From contig NZ_HG964446.1 in assembly GCF_000689255.1 (NCBI RefSeq), positions 1,540,484 through 1,604,483 on the forward strand: DNA of 64,000 bases, read 5' to 3'. Of the stretch, positions 8,850 to 17,092 are shown one piece after another; the stretch's first letter is position 1, and the number at the start of each line of letters is the position of its first letter. The DNA is from Mycobacterium triplex (GTDB lineage Bacteria; Actinomycetota; Actinomycetes; Mycobacteriales; Mycobacteriaceae). Position numbers and translations under genes: made by a program. Under the pieces are notes generated by a model. It did not search any database and had not been told where the DNA came from. It was given only the letters and a program-made list of their open reading frames with translations.

Positions 8850-8968
8850 TCGCCCGAGCACGAGATGGCTGTTTCATGCAGCTGCTCTTCACTGCGCGAG
8901 GTGAGCGCGACGCGGTACCCCTCCGAGCTAAGTCCTATCGCTACCGCACGGCCGATACCTCGACCGGC
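8850..8968 (-). pseudogene. Fragment of a short-chain dehydrogenase
   Basis: Read on the minus strand, this stretch encodes AGRGIGRAVAIGLSSEGYRV, then ALTSRSEEQLHETA. That is the nucleotide-binding start of an SDR and nearly duplicates the N-terminus of the SDR at 40716-41477, which has AGRGIGRAVAVRLSSQGYRV then ALTSRNADQLHETA. The Gly-rich motif is cut at its 5' side by a stop, and similarity ends after about 40 codons. There is no catalytic YxxxK. It is a dead piece of a paralogous gene. Confidence 0.75.
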
Positions 8969-9338
8969 GCGCCGCTAATGATCGACGAGTGGCTCGAGTT
9001 GGGCATTTTCGGACCGCGCCATGGAACGGTTGCGATCGTTAACACGGCAATCCAACAGTTCGACGATCGAGCCACCCGGATATCGGCGAAGTCGCGGAGT
9101 TTCGGAATGTCTCTGCCCGGGGTTGTTGGGCGACGGACGCGTCGGGCGTGGTGTGACTGTGGGTGGTGATTTGGTTGTGGTGCATGGATTTTCGGAACCG
9201 CCGGAGTGCTGCTGGTGTGCAGCCGCGGCTTCGTTTGTGGCATCGCCTTGCGTCCCCGACGGTGAACCAGCTCTCTAGTCCATTGAAGACATCGCCGACC
9301 TCGCGGGATGTTGACACCTTCGGAGCATCGCGTTACAG

Positions 9339-9350
9339 TGACGTCCGTCA
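9339..9350 (+). promoter_or_regulatory. TGACG-NN-CGTCA site upstream of esterase
   Basis: The 12-mer tgacgtccgtca is a perfect TGACG/CGTCA inverted repeat, followed by aatatagg. It lies about 75 bp before the esterase start. Four related sites occur at 32030, 38530, 40252 and 41501, all in front of genes of the CoA-dependent pathway. It is probably a repressor or activator site; the protein that binds is not identified. Confidence 0.55.
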
Positions 9351-9424
9351 ATATAGGTGCATGACGTTCTACTGCGCGATGTTGACGCCTAAGCGCATGT
9401 GACCAGGTAAGAAGGCGGAGAAGC

Positions 9425-10354
9425 GTGGCGCCACTGCATCCTCAGGCCAAAGAGTTTCTGTCCATCGTTGGTGGTGCCCCGGAATTCGATTCGCAATCGA
9501 TAGCACAGAGCAGAGCGGAGATGAGGCAGGCCATCGCGCTGACCGGCACGCCAGCAGAGGTACATAAGGTCGAGGACACCACCCTCGCCGCACCGCAAGG
9601 TCCAATCCAGGTCCGCGTATATTGGCCGCGGCAATCCGAGAATCAGCCAGTCCTCATATATTTCCACGGTGGCGGTTGGGTGGCAGGAGACCTCGATCTC
9701 GCTGACACGACCGCTCGGGATCTCGCGATTTATGGCGACATTGTCGTTATCAGTGTCGACTATCGACTCGCGCCAGAAAATCCGCACCCAGCGGCCGTCG
9801 ACGATGCGCTGGCCGTAACGCGATCAGTACTCGCGGGCGAGATCGATGGCATAGATCGGTTCCGCGTCGCCGTCGGTGGCGACAGTGCGGGGGGAAACCT
9901 GGCCGCCGTCGTTTCACAGCAGCTTCGTCACGAGCGCGGTCTGGTTCATCAGGTCCTTGTCTACCCAGTCACGCAGGCGACGGTCGGCGCCACTGAAAGC
10001 TACCGACGGTACGGGGAAGATCATTTCGTCACCAGCCGCGCCATGAAGTACTTCTTTGCCAGCTATGCACCGAACGTCGACCCCACCGATCCGACACTCG
10101 CTCCGCTCGCTAACCCCGACCTCACCGGACTGCCGGCAGCGACGGTCGTCACATCTGAGTGCGATCCGTTGTGCGACGAAACTGAGGCCTACGCGGCAGC
10201 CATGCAAGCAGCAGGTATCGCGGTCGAATACCGTCGGTACGACGGCCAGGTTCATCCCTTCCTTTACATGGCAGGCGTCATCGACGATGCAGTCGATGCC
10301 CGCCGCTTCATCGGAGAAGCGCTCCAGCGAGCCATGAAAAGCACTCGTTCGTGA
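9425..10354 (+). CDS. Alpha/beta hydrolase, hormone-sensitive-lipase family esterase
   Basis: A 309-residue esterase of the HSL (bacterial family IV) group. The oxyanion motif HGGGW is at 81-85, the nucleophile is Ser154 in GGDSAGG, and the triad is completed by Asp247 (SECDPLCDE) and His277 (GQVHPFL). Start is a GTG preceded by aagaaggcggagaagc. No signal peptide, so it is cytoplasmic. Codon use is less GC-biased than the neighbours (for example tcctcatatatttccac), which fits transfer. It stands alone between the scar region and the transposase remnant, but shares the TGACG-NN-CGTCA site with the lower pathway. It may open a lactone or ester intermediate; the substrate is unknown. Confidence 0.85.
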   Translation: MAPLHPQAKEFLSIVGGAPEFDSQSIAQSRAEMRQAIALTGTPAEVHKVEDTTLAAPQGPIQVRVYWPRQSENQPVLIYFHGGGWVAGDLDLADTTARDLAIYGDIVVISVDYRLAPENPHPAAVDDALAVTRSVLAGEIDGIDRFRVAVGGDSAGGNLAAVVSQQLRHERGLVHQVLVYPVTQATVGATESYRRYGEDHFVTSRAMKYFFASYAPNVDPTDPTLAPLANPDLTGLPAATVVTSECDPLCDETEAYAAAMQAAGIAVEYRRYDGQVHPFLYMAGVIDDAVDARRFIGEALQRAMKSTRS

Positions 10355-10589
10355 TCCGAGGAATCCGCAGCAAGCGTTAACAAGACAGTTCCAACACCAG
10401 TGGCCTTTCGCGCAGACGCTCACCGAATACGAACCCGGCGCGATTTCGGTGCATCCGGTGCGCTGCCCCGGTCATGGTTGAACTCCGCCGCGGCCGAATC
10501 GTGGTCGTCGGCTTGGTCGCCGCGAAGATCGGCGAGCGGGTCTGCTGGGGTGTGCCGCACGATTTGGTGACCGTTTCCGTCATGCGGCC

Positions 10590-11205
10590 CGACAGGCCGT
10601 GTGGTCATGATTGCTTCGAATTCGATGGGGGTCAATCGTCCGAGCGCACCCTGGCGCCCTCGGCGGTGGTAGGTGCGTTCGATCCACGCGACGATGGCGA
10701 TCCGCAGCTCCTCGGGGGTGTCCCAGCGGCGGAGGTCCAAGACGTTCTTTTGCAGCAGGCTGAAGCACGACTCCATTGCGGCCTTGTCGCCGGCACCCCC
10801 GACACTGCCCACAGGCCCGACCATGCCGTGGCGGCCCAAGGCATGGACGAATCGTCGGCTTCGAAATTGACGGCTGGTTGTCGGCGCAGATCCGCCACTG
10901 CGGTGCGCTCGGCCGTCGGCTGGCCGACGTCACGGGCCTCTCAACGAGATAGCGGTGGCCGAACACCGAGTCGTCGCGATGGGCGTCGAACAATGCATTA
11001 ACCCGTTGCGCAGCAACATATTCGGCGTCGGTAAACCGATCGGCCAACCACCGATAGTACGGGTTTGGCGAGCGAGCTTGAGCACCCAGCACGTCACCGC
11101 CACGGGAATCCCGTCAGCGGCGAGCTCCTTTACGAGCGGTGAAGCCTTGTCCCGGCAGATTCGACTGCGACAAATAGGTCGCGATCCGGCGCAGCACCTC
11201 GTTTG
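10590..11205 (-). pseudogene. Remnant of IS3-family transposase (OrfB)
   Basis: Reading the minus strand from 11205 down, pieces of an IS3-family integrase-type transposase appear in different frames: NEVLRRIATYLSQSNLPGQG, ELAADGIPVAVTCWVLKLARQ, YYRWLADRFTDAEYVAAQRV, NALFDAHRDDSVFGHRYLVE and AWRICADN, then a jump to GRHGMVGPVGSVGGAGDKAA, MESCFSLLQKNVLDLRRWDT, ELRIAIVAWIERTYHRR and GRLTPIEFEAIMTT. The centre carrying the first two acidic residues of the DDE triad is deleted and at least two frameshifts are present, so it is inactive. I see no clear terminal inverted repeats. It marks the region as a site of past insertion. Confidence 0.85.
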
Positions 11206-11232
11206 TCACCTATCCGTGCGGCAGACCCCTTC

Positions 11233-11342
11233 GACTATTTTCGGTAGCCGACTAGGTAGTTCAACGGATGTCACGTCGCTGCGGCGTTGGCATAGTCGCT
11301 TGCTAAATCGAGAGCGATCCGTGTGGGGAGAAGAGCCTGGTG
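11233..11342 (+). repeat. Promoter/leader module, copy B
   Basis: Second copy of the module at 2425-2540, aligned over about 110 bp with a few small gaps. It carries an inverted repeat TCGCT (11296-11300) / AGCGA (11313-11317) at the position equivalent to TTGCT/AGCAA in copy A. It runs straight into the GTG start of the Rieske oxygenase, with ggggagaag as ribosome site. The bases between the IS remnant and this module (11206-11232) hold nothing else. Confidence 0.7.
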
Positions 11343-12524
11343 ACTGCCGCCGACCAACGATTCGAAACAGATGTGCCCGCCGATGCCGCCGGATCGGCGG
11401 CGGCCTCGAAGTGGCCGCGGTATCTGCGCGCGGAGTTGGGCTTTTCTAACCACTGGCATCCGGCGCTGTTCAGCCACGAGTTGGCCGAAGGCGCGTTCGC
11501 GTCGGTGAAGATGCTCGGTCGACAGATTCTGTTGACTCGTGTCGACGGCCAAGTCCGCGCGATCGCGGATCAGTGCGCACACCGCGGGGTGCGATTCTCG
11601 GCGCAGCCCTTGTGTTTTCAGAAAGGCACGGTGTCGTGTTGGTACCACGGCTGGACGTACTCTCTGGCTGACGGGCAGCTCACCGACGTGCTGACGTCTC
11701 CTGATTCGCCGGTGATCGGACAGGTGGGCATCCCCGTCTTCGCTGCCGAAGAGCAGCAGGGCCTGATCTTTTTGTTCGTCGGCGACCAGGAACCCCCCGC
11801 GCTGAGTGAGGATGTTCCGCCGGGGTTTCTCGATCCTGACACCCACTGCCTCGGGATTCGTCGCACCGTTGCGTCGAATTGGCGGCTGGGGGTGGAGAAC
11901 GGGTTCGACACCACCCATATCTTCATGCATCGCGATTCGCCGTTGGTGTCCGGCAACAAACTCGCGCTGCCGTACGGCTTTGTCCCCGCCGACCGCGGGG
12001 CGATGGAGGTCCATGCCCAGGGCTGGCCCAAAGGTGTCGTCGACAATCTCGCCCAAAACTACAAGCCGGTCTTCGAAGCGCAACTGCACGGCCAGCCCGT
12101 GCTGCAATGCCAGCTCTCCGGTGACGAAAAGCGGGTAGCAGCAAGGGTAAGCGTATGGCTGCCGGGGGTGCTGAAAGTCGATCCCTTCCCAGACCCCACG
12201 CTCGTGCAATACGAATTCTATGTCCCGGTCGGCGCGACCGAGCATGAGTACTTCCAGGTGCTGCAGCGAAAGGTGGCGAACGAGGCCGACATCCAGGCCT
12301 TTGAGCAAGAGTTCGACGACAAGTGGCGTGATCTCGCCCTGCACGGATTCAACGACGACGACGTCTGGGCGCGCGAGGCTCAAGAAGAGTTTTACCGCGA
12401 CAAGAACGGTTGGGCCAACGAGCACCTCTTCCCGCCCGACATGTGCATCACCAAATGGCGCCAACTCGCGTCCACCCACGCGCGCGGCCTCTCCGGGGAC
12501 CAGCGAAATGGCGGTGCCTCGTAG
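11340..12524 (+). CDS. carAa: Rieske oxygenase, angular dioxygenase (CarAa-like)
   Basis: A 394-residue terminal oxygenase. The Rieske cluster ligands are Cys79, His81, Cys100 and His103 (CAH, CWYH). The mononuclear iron ligands are His193 and His197 (THIFMH) and an Asp at about 340 in FNDDDVWAREA. Many segments follow carbazole 1,9a-dioxygenase CarAa: GFSNHWHPALFS, CWYHGWTYSLADG, SNWRLGVENGFD, VWLPGVLKVDPFPDP and NGWANEHLF. CarAa-type enzymes are single-subunit (alpha3) and attack the angular carbon beside the heteroatom of carbazole, dibenzofuran or related rings. No beta subunit gene is present, consistent with that type. Electron partners would be the ferredoxin at 4558 and the reductase at 4942. 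The GTG start lies at the end of promoter module B. Family call is strong; the true substrate is inferred. Confidence 0.85.
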   Translation: MTAADQRFETDVPADAAGSAAASKWPRYLRAELGFSNHWHPALFSHELAEGAFASVKMLGRQILLTRVDGQVRAIADQCAHRGVRFSAQPLCFQKGTVSCWYHGWTYSLADGQLTDVLTSPDSPVIGQVGIPVFAAEEQQGLIFLFVGDQEPPALSEDVPPGFLDPDTHCLGIRRTVASNWRLGVENGFDTTHIFMHRDSPLVSGNKLALPYGFVPADRGAMEVHAQGWPKGVVDNLAQNYKPVFEAQLHGQPVLQCQLSGDEKRVAARVSVWLPGVLKVDPFPDPTLVQYEFYVPVGATEHEYFQVLQRKVANEADIQAFEQEFDDKWRDLALHGFNDDDVWAREAQEEFYRDKNGWANEHLFPPDMCITKWRQLASTHARGLSGDQRNGGAS

Positions 12525-12581
12525 CGGCGCGTTTCCCGACCTCAGAGCGAATCTCACATCCCAATCCCGCCAGGAGCGTCT

Positions 12582-12932
12582 ATGGCTAAATTCGTCACCA
12601 CTCAAGATCAGCGGTGGGCGTCGGCTTATCTCGCGGGTTTCAACGTCGAAGAGTGCCGGCTGTGGGATAAGGGCAATCTTTTCGCCGGAATATTCAAGCT
12701 ACCGAAAGGCTTTGTCTTCCCTCATCATTCCCATCGGAGCTGGGTGCAAATCTTTGTGCTGGATGGGCAGATTCGAGTCGACCTGGATGGTCACGAGCCC
12801 AAATCGATCTCCGCCGGCGGTTACTACTTCGTCGAACCGGGCGACCCCCACATCGAGACGGTGGAGGAGGATCTCACTGCCTTCGTGACCACCGCCGAGA
12901 GCCGCGAAGCCCTCAACGAAGCCTTCATCTGA
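12582..12932 (+). CDS. Small cupin protein
   Basis: A 116-residue single-domain cupin. The two cupin motifs are seen as PHHSHRSWVQIFVLDGQI (metal-type histidines near residues 47-50) and GGYYFVEPGDPHIETVEE. A ribosome site (ccaggagc) precedes the ATG. It sits 57 bp after the Rieske oxygenase and 9 bp before yrbEA in the same direction, so it is probably co-transcribed. Such proteins accompany ring-hydroxylating pathways but may be enzymes, isomerases or ligand binders; the role is unknown. Confidence 0.75.
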   Translation: MAKFVTTQDQRWASAYLAGFNVEECRLWDKGNLFAGIFKLPKGFVFPHHSHRSWVQIFVLDGQIRVDLDGHEPKSISAGGYYFVEPGDPHIETVEEDLTAFVTTAESREALNEAFI

Positions 12933-12941
12933 GGCCGGCAG

Positions 12942-13775
12942 ATGAAGCTGATCAGCCCCAATCTCGTTGTAGCGCCGACCATCACCTCGGCGCAACGGCG
13001 AATTTCGTCGTTGTCAGAGTCGACGCCGATGAAACCGCTTCGCGGTGTGGGCTCCATGGCCGCGTTCGCGCTGGACACCTTCGTCACGATGTTCACCACG
13101 CGATTTGCGTGGCGTGAATTCCTGGAACAGACCTGGTTCGTCGCCAGGGTGGCGATGTTCCCGGCGTTGATGCTGTCGGTGCCGTACGTCGTGCTGACGG
13201 TGTTCACGTTCAACGTGCTGCTGGTGGAGTTCGGCGCCGCGGATCTGTCCGGAGCCGGCGCCTCGCTCGGCGCGGTGAACCAGATCGGCCCGTTCGTCAC
13301 GGTTCTCGTCGTCGCAGGAGCCGGGGCGTCGGCGATGTGTGCCGACCTCGGGGCGCGAACCATCCGCGAAGAACTCGACGCGTTGAAGGTGATGGGCATC
13401 GACCCGATCCAGGCGCTTGTCGTGCCGCGTGTGCTCGCCGCCACCGTGGTCGCGCTGCTGTTGTCGTCGCTGGTGACGTTGACCGGCGTCACCGGAGCGT
13501 TCTTCTTCTCGGTGTTCTTCCAGCACGTCACACCCGGAGCTTTCGTGGCGGGCATGACGCTGGTCACCGGATTACGAGATGTGTTGGTGGCCATGGTCAA
13601 AGCGACCATGTTCGGTCTCACCGCCGGCCTGATCGCCTGCTTTCAGGGTGTCAATGTCAGCCGTGGGCCCGCCGGGGTCGGCAACGCCGTCAACGAAACC
13701 GTCGTGTTCTCGTTCGTGCTGTTGTTCATCATCAACTTGGTCATCACCGCCCTCGGCTTCGAGGTGACCAAATGA
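12942..13775 (+). CDS. yrbEA: YrbEA, MlaE-type permease of an Mce transporter
   Basis: A 277-residue integral membrane protein of the MlaE/YrbE family, one of the two permease subunits of an Mce lipid-type importer driven by a separate ATPase (Mkl). The conserved core GADLSGAGASLGAVNQIGPF, then GAGASAMCADLGARTIREEL and DALKVMGIDPIQALVVPR, matches the family, followed by FQGVNVSRGPAGVGNAVNE near the C-terminus. About five membrane segments. The start gives an N-terminal cytoplasmic stretch of some 40 residues, slightly longer than usual, so the ATG at 13029 (MKPLRGVG) is an alternative. It overlaps yrbEB by four bases (ATGA). Confidence 0.92.
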   Translation: MKLISPNLVVAPTITSAQRRISSLSESTPMKPLRGVGSMAAFALDTFVTMFTTRFAWREFLEQTWFVARVAMFPALMLSVPYVVLTVFTFNVLLVEFGAADLSGAGASLGAVNQIGPFVTVLVVAGAGASAMCADLGARTIREELDALKVMGIDPIQALVVPRVLAATVVALLLSSLVTLTGVTGAFFFSVFFQHVTPGAFVAGMTLVTGLRDVLVAMVKATMFGLTAGLIACFQGVNVSRGPAGVGNAVNETVVFSFVLLFIINLVITALGFEVTK

Positions 13776-14626
13776 GCACCAGCACCTTCGCCGATCAGTG
13801 GGTGCCGCGTGCGGCGCGGATCAGAGAGCTGCGGGACGGGTGGCGCCGGCTCGGAGAGCAGACCAGGTTCTACGGGAAAGCGCTGGGCTCCGTCGCGCAC
13901 GCCGTCATCTACTACCGAGCCGAGACGTTGCGTCAGATCGCGGCAATGAGCCTTGGTACCGGCTCGCTGGCCATCATCGGCGGAACGGTCGCGGTGGTCT
14001 CGTTCATCACGATGTCCAACGCCGGCGCGCTTGCGAGCCAGGGCTACAACCAGCTGTCGCAAATCGGGGTCGAGGCGTTGAACGGCTTCGCGTCGGCGTT
14101 CGTCAACACCCGACTGGTCATCCCCTTCACCGCGGGCATCGCGTTCGCCGCCACCATCGGCGCCGGATCCACCGCCCAACTCGGCGCCATGCGGATCAAC
14201 GAGGAGATCGACGCGCTGGAGGTGATGGGCATCCGTTCCATCGCCTACCTCGCCTCAACTCGCATCGGCGCAGGCGTTTTAGTCGTCATCCCGCTCTACT
14301 GCGTGGGTCTGCTGCTGGGTTACACGGCGGGCTTCTTCGTCACCACGCTGATCTACGGCCAGTCCAGCGGCGTGTATCAGCATTACTTCGACACCTTTCT
14401 GATTCCCGCGGACCTGCTGCGGTCTTTCGTCGTCACGATCGCCGAAGTGACCGTGATCATGCTGATCCACACCTACCACGGCTACACCGCGGCAGGGGGG
14501 CCCGCAGGCGTCGGCAAGGCCGTTGGCCGGGCGACCCGGACCTCGCTGATCGGAGCGGCGTTCATCGTGTTGTTCGTCACCCTGGCCCTCTACGGCCAGA
14601 CCGGCAACTTCAACTTCGCGGGCTGA
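13772..14626 (+). CDS. yrbEB: YrbEB, second MlaE-type permease
   Basis: A 284-residue permease partner of YrbEA. It contains the equivalent family core: GTVAVVSFITMSNAGALASQ, AATIGAGSTAQLGAMRINEE and DALEVMGIRSIAYLASTR, then HGYTAAGGPAGVGKAVGRA. The ATG at 13772 overlaps the yrbEA stop (ATGA), fixing the start; the open frame upstream is a shadow of yrbEA. Together the pair forms the inner-membrane channel for substrate delivered by MceA-F. Confidence 0.92.
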   Translation: MSTSTFADQWVPRAARIRELRDGWRRLGEQTRFYGKALGSVAHAVIYYRAETLRQIAAMSLGTGSLAIIGGTVAVVSFITMSNAGALASQGYNQLSQIGVEALNGFASAFVNTRLVIPFTAGIAFAATIGAGSTAQLGAMRINEEIDALEVMGIRSIAYLASTRIGAGVLVVIPLYCVGLLLGYTAGFFVTTLIYGQSSGVYQHYFDTFLIPADLLRSFVVTIAEVTVIMLIHTYHGYTAAGGPAGVGKAVGRATRTSLIGAAFIVLFVTLALYGQTGNFNFAG

Positions 14627-14629
14627 CAC

Positions 14630-16012
14630 ATGGCACGCCGAGGGCAACCCCACATCGCCGCCGAATGGTTGGCAATCCCATTGGTGGCCGGCATAGTGGC
14701 CGCCGCGGCGCTGAGCGTGGCGTCCTTCAACCGGACGTTCTCCGCGGCGGTGCCGATCACGTTGACGTCGAACCGCACCGGTCTGGTCATGGAGCCGTAC
14801 TCGAAGGTGAAGATGCGCGGCGTGCAGGTCGGACATGTCGCGACCGTCTCCGGCGGACTCAACTCACAAACCCTGCGTCTCGAGATCGACCCGGACAAGA
14901 TCAACTTCATCCCCGCCAACGTCGAGGCAAGGATCAATGCCACCTCACTATTCGGCGCGAAATACGTTGACCTGATCTATCCCGCCAACCCGAGCCCCAA
15001 GCGGCTCGCCGCGGGTGCGGTCCTGCGATCGGAAAACGTTGCCACCGAGGTCAATACCGTCTTCGAAAACCTCGTGCAGCTCATCAAGCAGATTGATCCG
15101 GCCAAGCTCAATGCGGTTCTGTCGGCACTTGCCGAAGGCGTGCGCGGACAGGGCGAACGTATCGGCGAATCGATCACCGACACGAATCAGGTTCTGGCGG
15201 CGATCAATCCGCGCACCGACACGCTCCGCGCCGACTGGCGCGCACTGCAACGCGTCGGTGACATCTATGGCGCGGCCGCGGACCACATCATCGACACCCT
15301 GTCGGCGCTGACCACCACCAGCGGCACGGTGACCACGCAAGCCGGCCAACTCGACGCGCTGCTGGCAGCCCTGGCAGGCCTGTCCCGCAGCGGAATCGAA
15401 GCCCTCGGCCCCAGCAAGGACAACCTCATCACCGCGGTCAACGTGCTGCGACCGACGACCGACCTGCTGATGAAATACAACCCGGAGCTGACCTGCCTGC
15501 TGGTCGGCGCCGACCGCACCCTCGGCGATTGGTCTCAGATTCTCGGGGGCAGCAATGGCAAGTCCTTGATCATGGATGCCCAGCTGCTCCTTGGCGATGA
15601 CCCGTACCGATACCCGGCGAATCTACCGATCGTCGCCGCAAAGGGCGGGCCCGGTGGCAAGCCCGGGTGCGGGGCGCTTCCCGACGTCGCCCAGAACTGG
15701 CCGGTGCGATACCTGGTCACCGATACCGGTTTCGGCACCGGGATGGACATCCGGCCCAATCCCGGCATCGGATTCCCCGGCTGGGCCAATTACTTCCCGG
15801 TGACCCGCGGGGTGCCGGAACCGCCGAGCATCCGCTACCCGGGCGGGCCGGCTCCCGGTCCCGTGCCCTACCCGGGTGCCCCGCCCTATGGTGCGCCCCG
15901 GTACGCACCTGACGGCACCCCCTTGTACCCGGGCGTCCCCCCTCCGCTCCCTCCCCCCACCCCTCCGGACGGGGGGCGCCCGCCCACCCAAGCAGGTTCG
16001 CCCGCGCCGTGA
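14630..16012 (+). CDS. mceA: MceA, mammalian-cell-entry family protein
   Basis: A 460-residue Mce protein. An N-terminal membrane anchor (WLAIPLVAGIVAAAALSVAS, about 15-34) is followed by the MlaD/Mce domain (about 38-120) with KMRGVQVGHVATVSGG and INATSLFGAKYVDLIYP. A long helical region (about 135-290) would form part of the periplasm-spanning tube, and the C-terminus is a proline- and glycine-rich tail ending PPLPPPTPPDGGRPPTQ. First of six mce genes in tandem; starts 3 bp after yrbEB. Located in the cell envelope. Confidence 0.92.
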   Translation: MARRGQPHIAAEWLAIPLVAGIVAAAALSVASFNRTFSAAVPITLTSNRTGLVMEPYSKVKMRGVQVGHVATVSGGLNSQTLRLEIDPDKINFIPANVEARINATSLFGAKYVDLIYPANPSPKRLAAGAVLRSENVATEVNTVFENLVQLIKQIDPAKLNAVLSALAEGVRGQGERIGESITDTNQVLAAINPRTDTLRADWRALQRVGDIYGAAADHIIDTLSALTTTSGTVTTQAGQLDALLAALAGLSRSGIEALGPSKDNLITAVNVLRPTTDLLMKYNPELTCLLVGADRTLGDWSQILGGSNGKSLIMDAQLLLGDDPYRYPANLPIVAAKGGPGGKPGCGALPDVAQNWPVRYLVTDTGFGTGMDIRPNPGIGFPGWANYFPVTRGVPEPPSIRYPGGPAPGPVPYPGAPPYGAPRYAPDGTPLYPGVPPPLPPPTPPDGGRPPTQAGSPAP

Positions 16013-16063
16013 CGCACGGCCGGCCGGCATTATCCAGACCGCGAATCCGAAAGGTGAATTACC

Positions 16064-17092
16064 TTGCGGCGTAACCTAACAGGACTCCTGTTGCGCCTCA
16101 CGGCCTTTGTCGTGGTGTGTGGGATCGGCGCGTTCGCGCTGGTTGCCATCTACGGACAACTGCGATTTGAGAACGAGAGGACCTACACCGCCATCTTCAC
16201 CAGCGTCAGCGGACTGCAAAACGGGAATTTCGTGCGCATCGCCGGTGTGGAAGTCGGCAAGGTCAAAAACATCCAGATCGCCAACGACGACACGGTGCGG
16301 GTGACCTTCTCCGCCGACGACTCGGTGGTCCTCACCCAGGGCACCAAGGCGGTGATCCGGTATGCCGACTTGATCGGCGGGCGCTATCTGGCCCTCGAGG
16401 AAGGCCCGGGCCCAACGGCGAAACTCCCGCCCGGCGGCACCATCAAGGTCGCGAACACCGCGCCGGCGCTGGATCTCGATGCGCTGATCGGTGGCTTCCG
16501 CCCGCTATTGCGCGCGCTGGACCCTACCCAGGTCAATACGCTTACCTCTCAACTCATTACGGCGTTTCAGGGCCAAGGCGCGACGATCGGATCGATCCTT
16601 GCGCAAACCGCGTCGCTGACGAACACGCTCGCCGACCGCGACGCGCTGATCGGGCAGGTCGTGGTGAACCTCAACACCGTGCTCGGCTCCCTGGCCGGAC
16701 ACAGCGACAAGTTCGGCACCGCGATCGATTCGCTGTCCCAGCTGGTGCACGCGCTGGCCGAACGCAAGCAAGACCTCGTCAACAGCGTCGCCTATGGGAA
16801 CGAGGCCGCGGGCTCGATCGCCGACCTGCTGTCCCAAGCGCGGGCCCCATTACAGAAAACCGTGCGTGAGACCGACCGCACCGCCGGCAACGTAGCGGCG
16901 GATCACGACTTTTTCGATGACCTGCTCAAGACGCTGCCCGACGCCTACCGCGTGCTCGGCCGGCAGGCCCTCAACGGCGACTTCTTCAGTTTCTACATGT
17001 GCGACCTGATCCTCAAGGTCAACGGCAAGGGAGGCCAGCCGGTCTTCATCAAGGTCGCCGGGCAGGACACGGGCAGGTGCACACCACGATGA
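16064..17092 (+). CDS. mceB: MceB
   Basis: A 342-residue Mce protein with an N-terminal anchor (LLRLTAFVVVCGIGAFALVA), an Mce domain with FTSVSGLQNGNFVRIAGVEV then GKVKNIQIA, and a helical C-terminal part ending at the usual MceB motif FYMCDLILKVNGKGGQP. The predicted start is TTG at 16064 preceded by aaaggtg, since no ATG or GTG in frame leaves the anchor intact. Its stop overlaps the mceC start (ATGA). Confidence 0.9.
   Translation: MRRNLTGLLLRLTAFVVVCGIGAFALVAIYGQLRFENERTYTAIFTSVSGLQNGNFVRIAGVEVGKVKNIQIANDDTVRVTFSADDSVVLTQGTKAVIRYADLIGGRYLALEEGPGPTAKLPPGGTIKVANTAPALDLDALIGGFRPLLRALDPTQVNTLTSQLITAFQGQGATIGSILAQTASLTNTLADRDALIGQVVVNLNTVLGSLAGHSDKFGTAIDSLSQLVHALAERKQDLVNSVAYGNEAAGSIADLLSQARAPLQKTVRETDRTAGNVAADHDFFDDLLKTLPDAYRVLGRQALNGDFFSFYMCDLILKVNGKGGQPVFIKVAGQDTGRCTPR

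Larger units (their letters stand above)
8550..9424. other. 875-bp stretch without an intact gene; recombination scar region
   Basis: I find no credible protein gene on either strand. Composition is less GC-rich and less codon-structured than the flanks. It contains three recognisable items listed separately: a tRNA-Ala 3' end (8797-8819), a decayed SDR fragment (8850-8968, minus) and a TGACG-NN-CGTCA site (9339-9350) before the esterase. The remaining parts (8550-8796 and 8970-9338) hold nothing I recognise. The mixture of a tRNA end and a gene fossil suggests past integration and deletion. Confidence 0.6.

Noticed and set aside
8797..8870. A complete tRNA-Ala gene
   Set aside because: Only the 3' 23 bases match; no anticodon stem-loop or 5' acceptor strand is present upstream on the minus strand.
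10590..11205. An active insertion sequence
   Set aside because: The transposase has an internal deletion removing acidic catalytic residues, several frameshifts and no recognisable terminal repeats.
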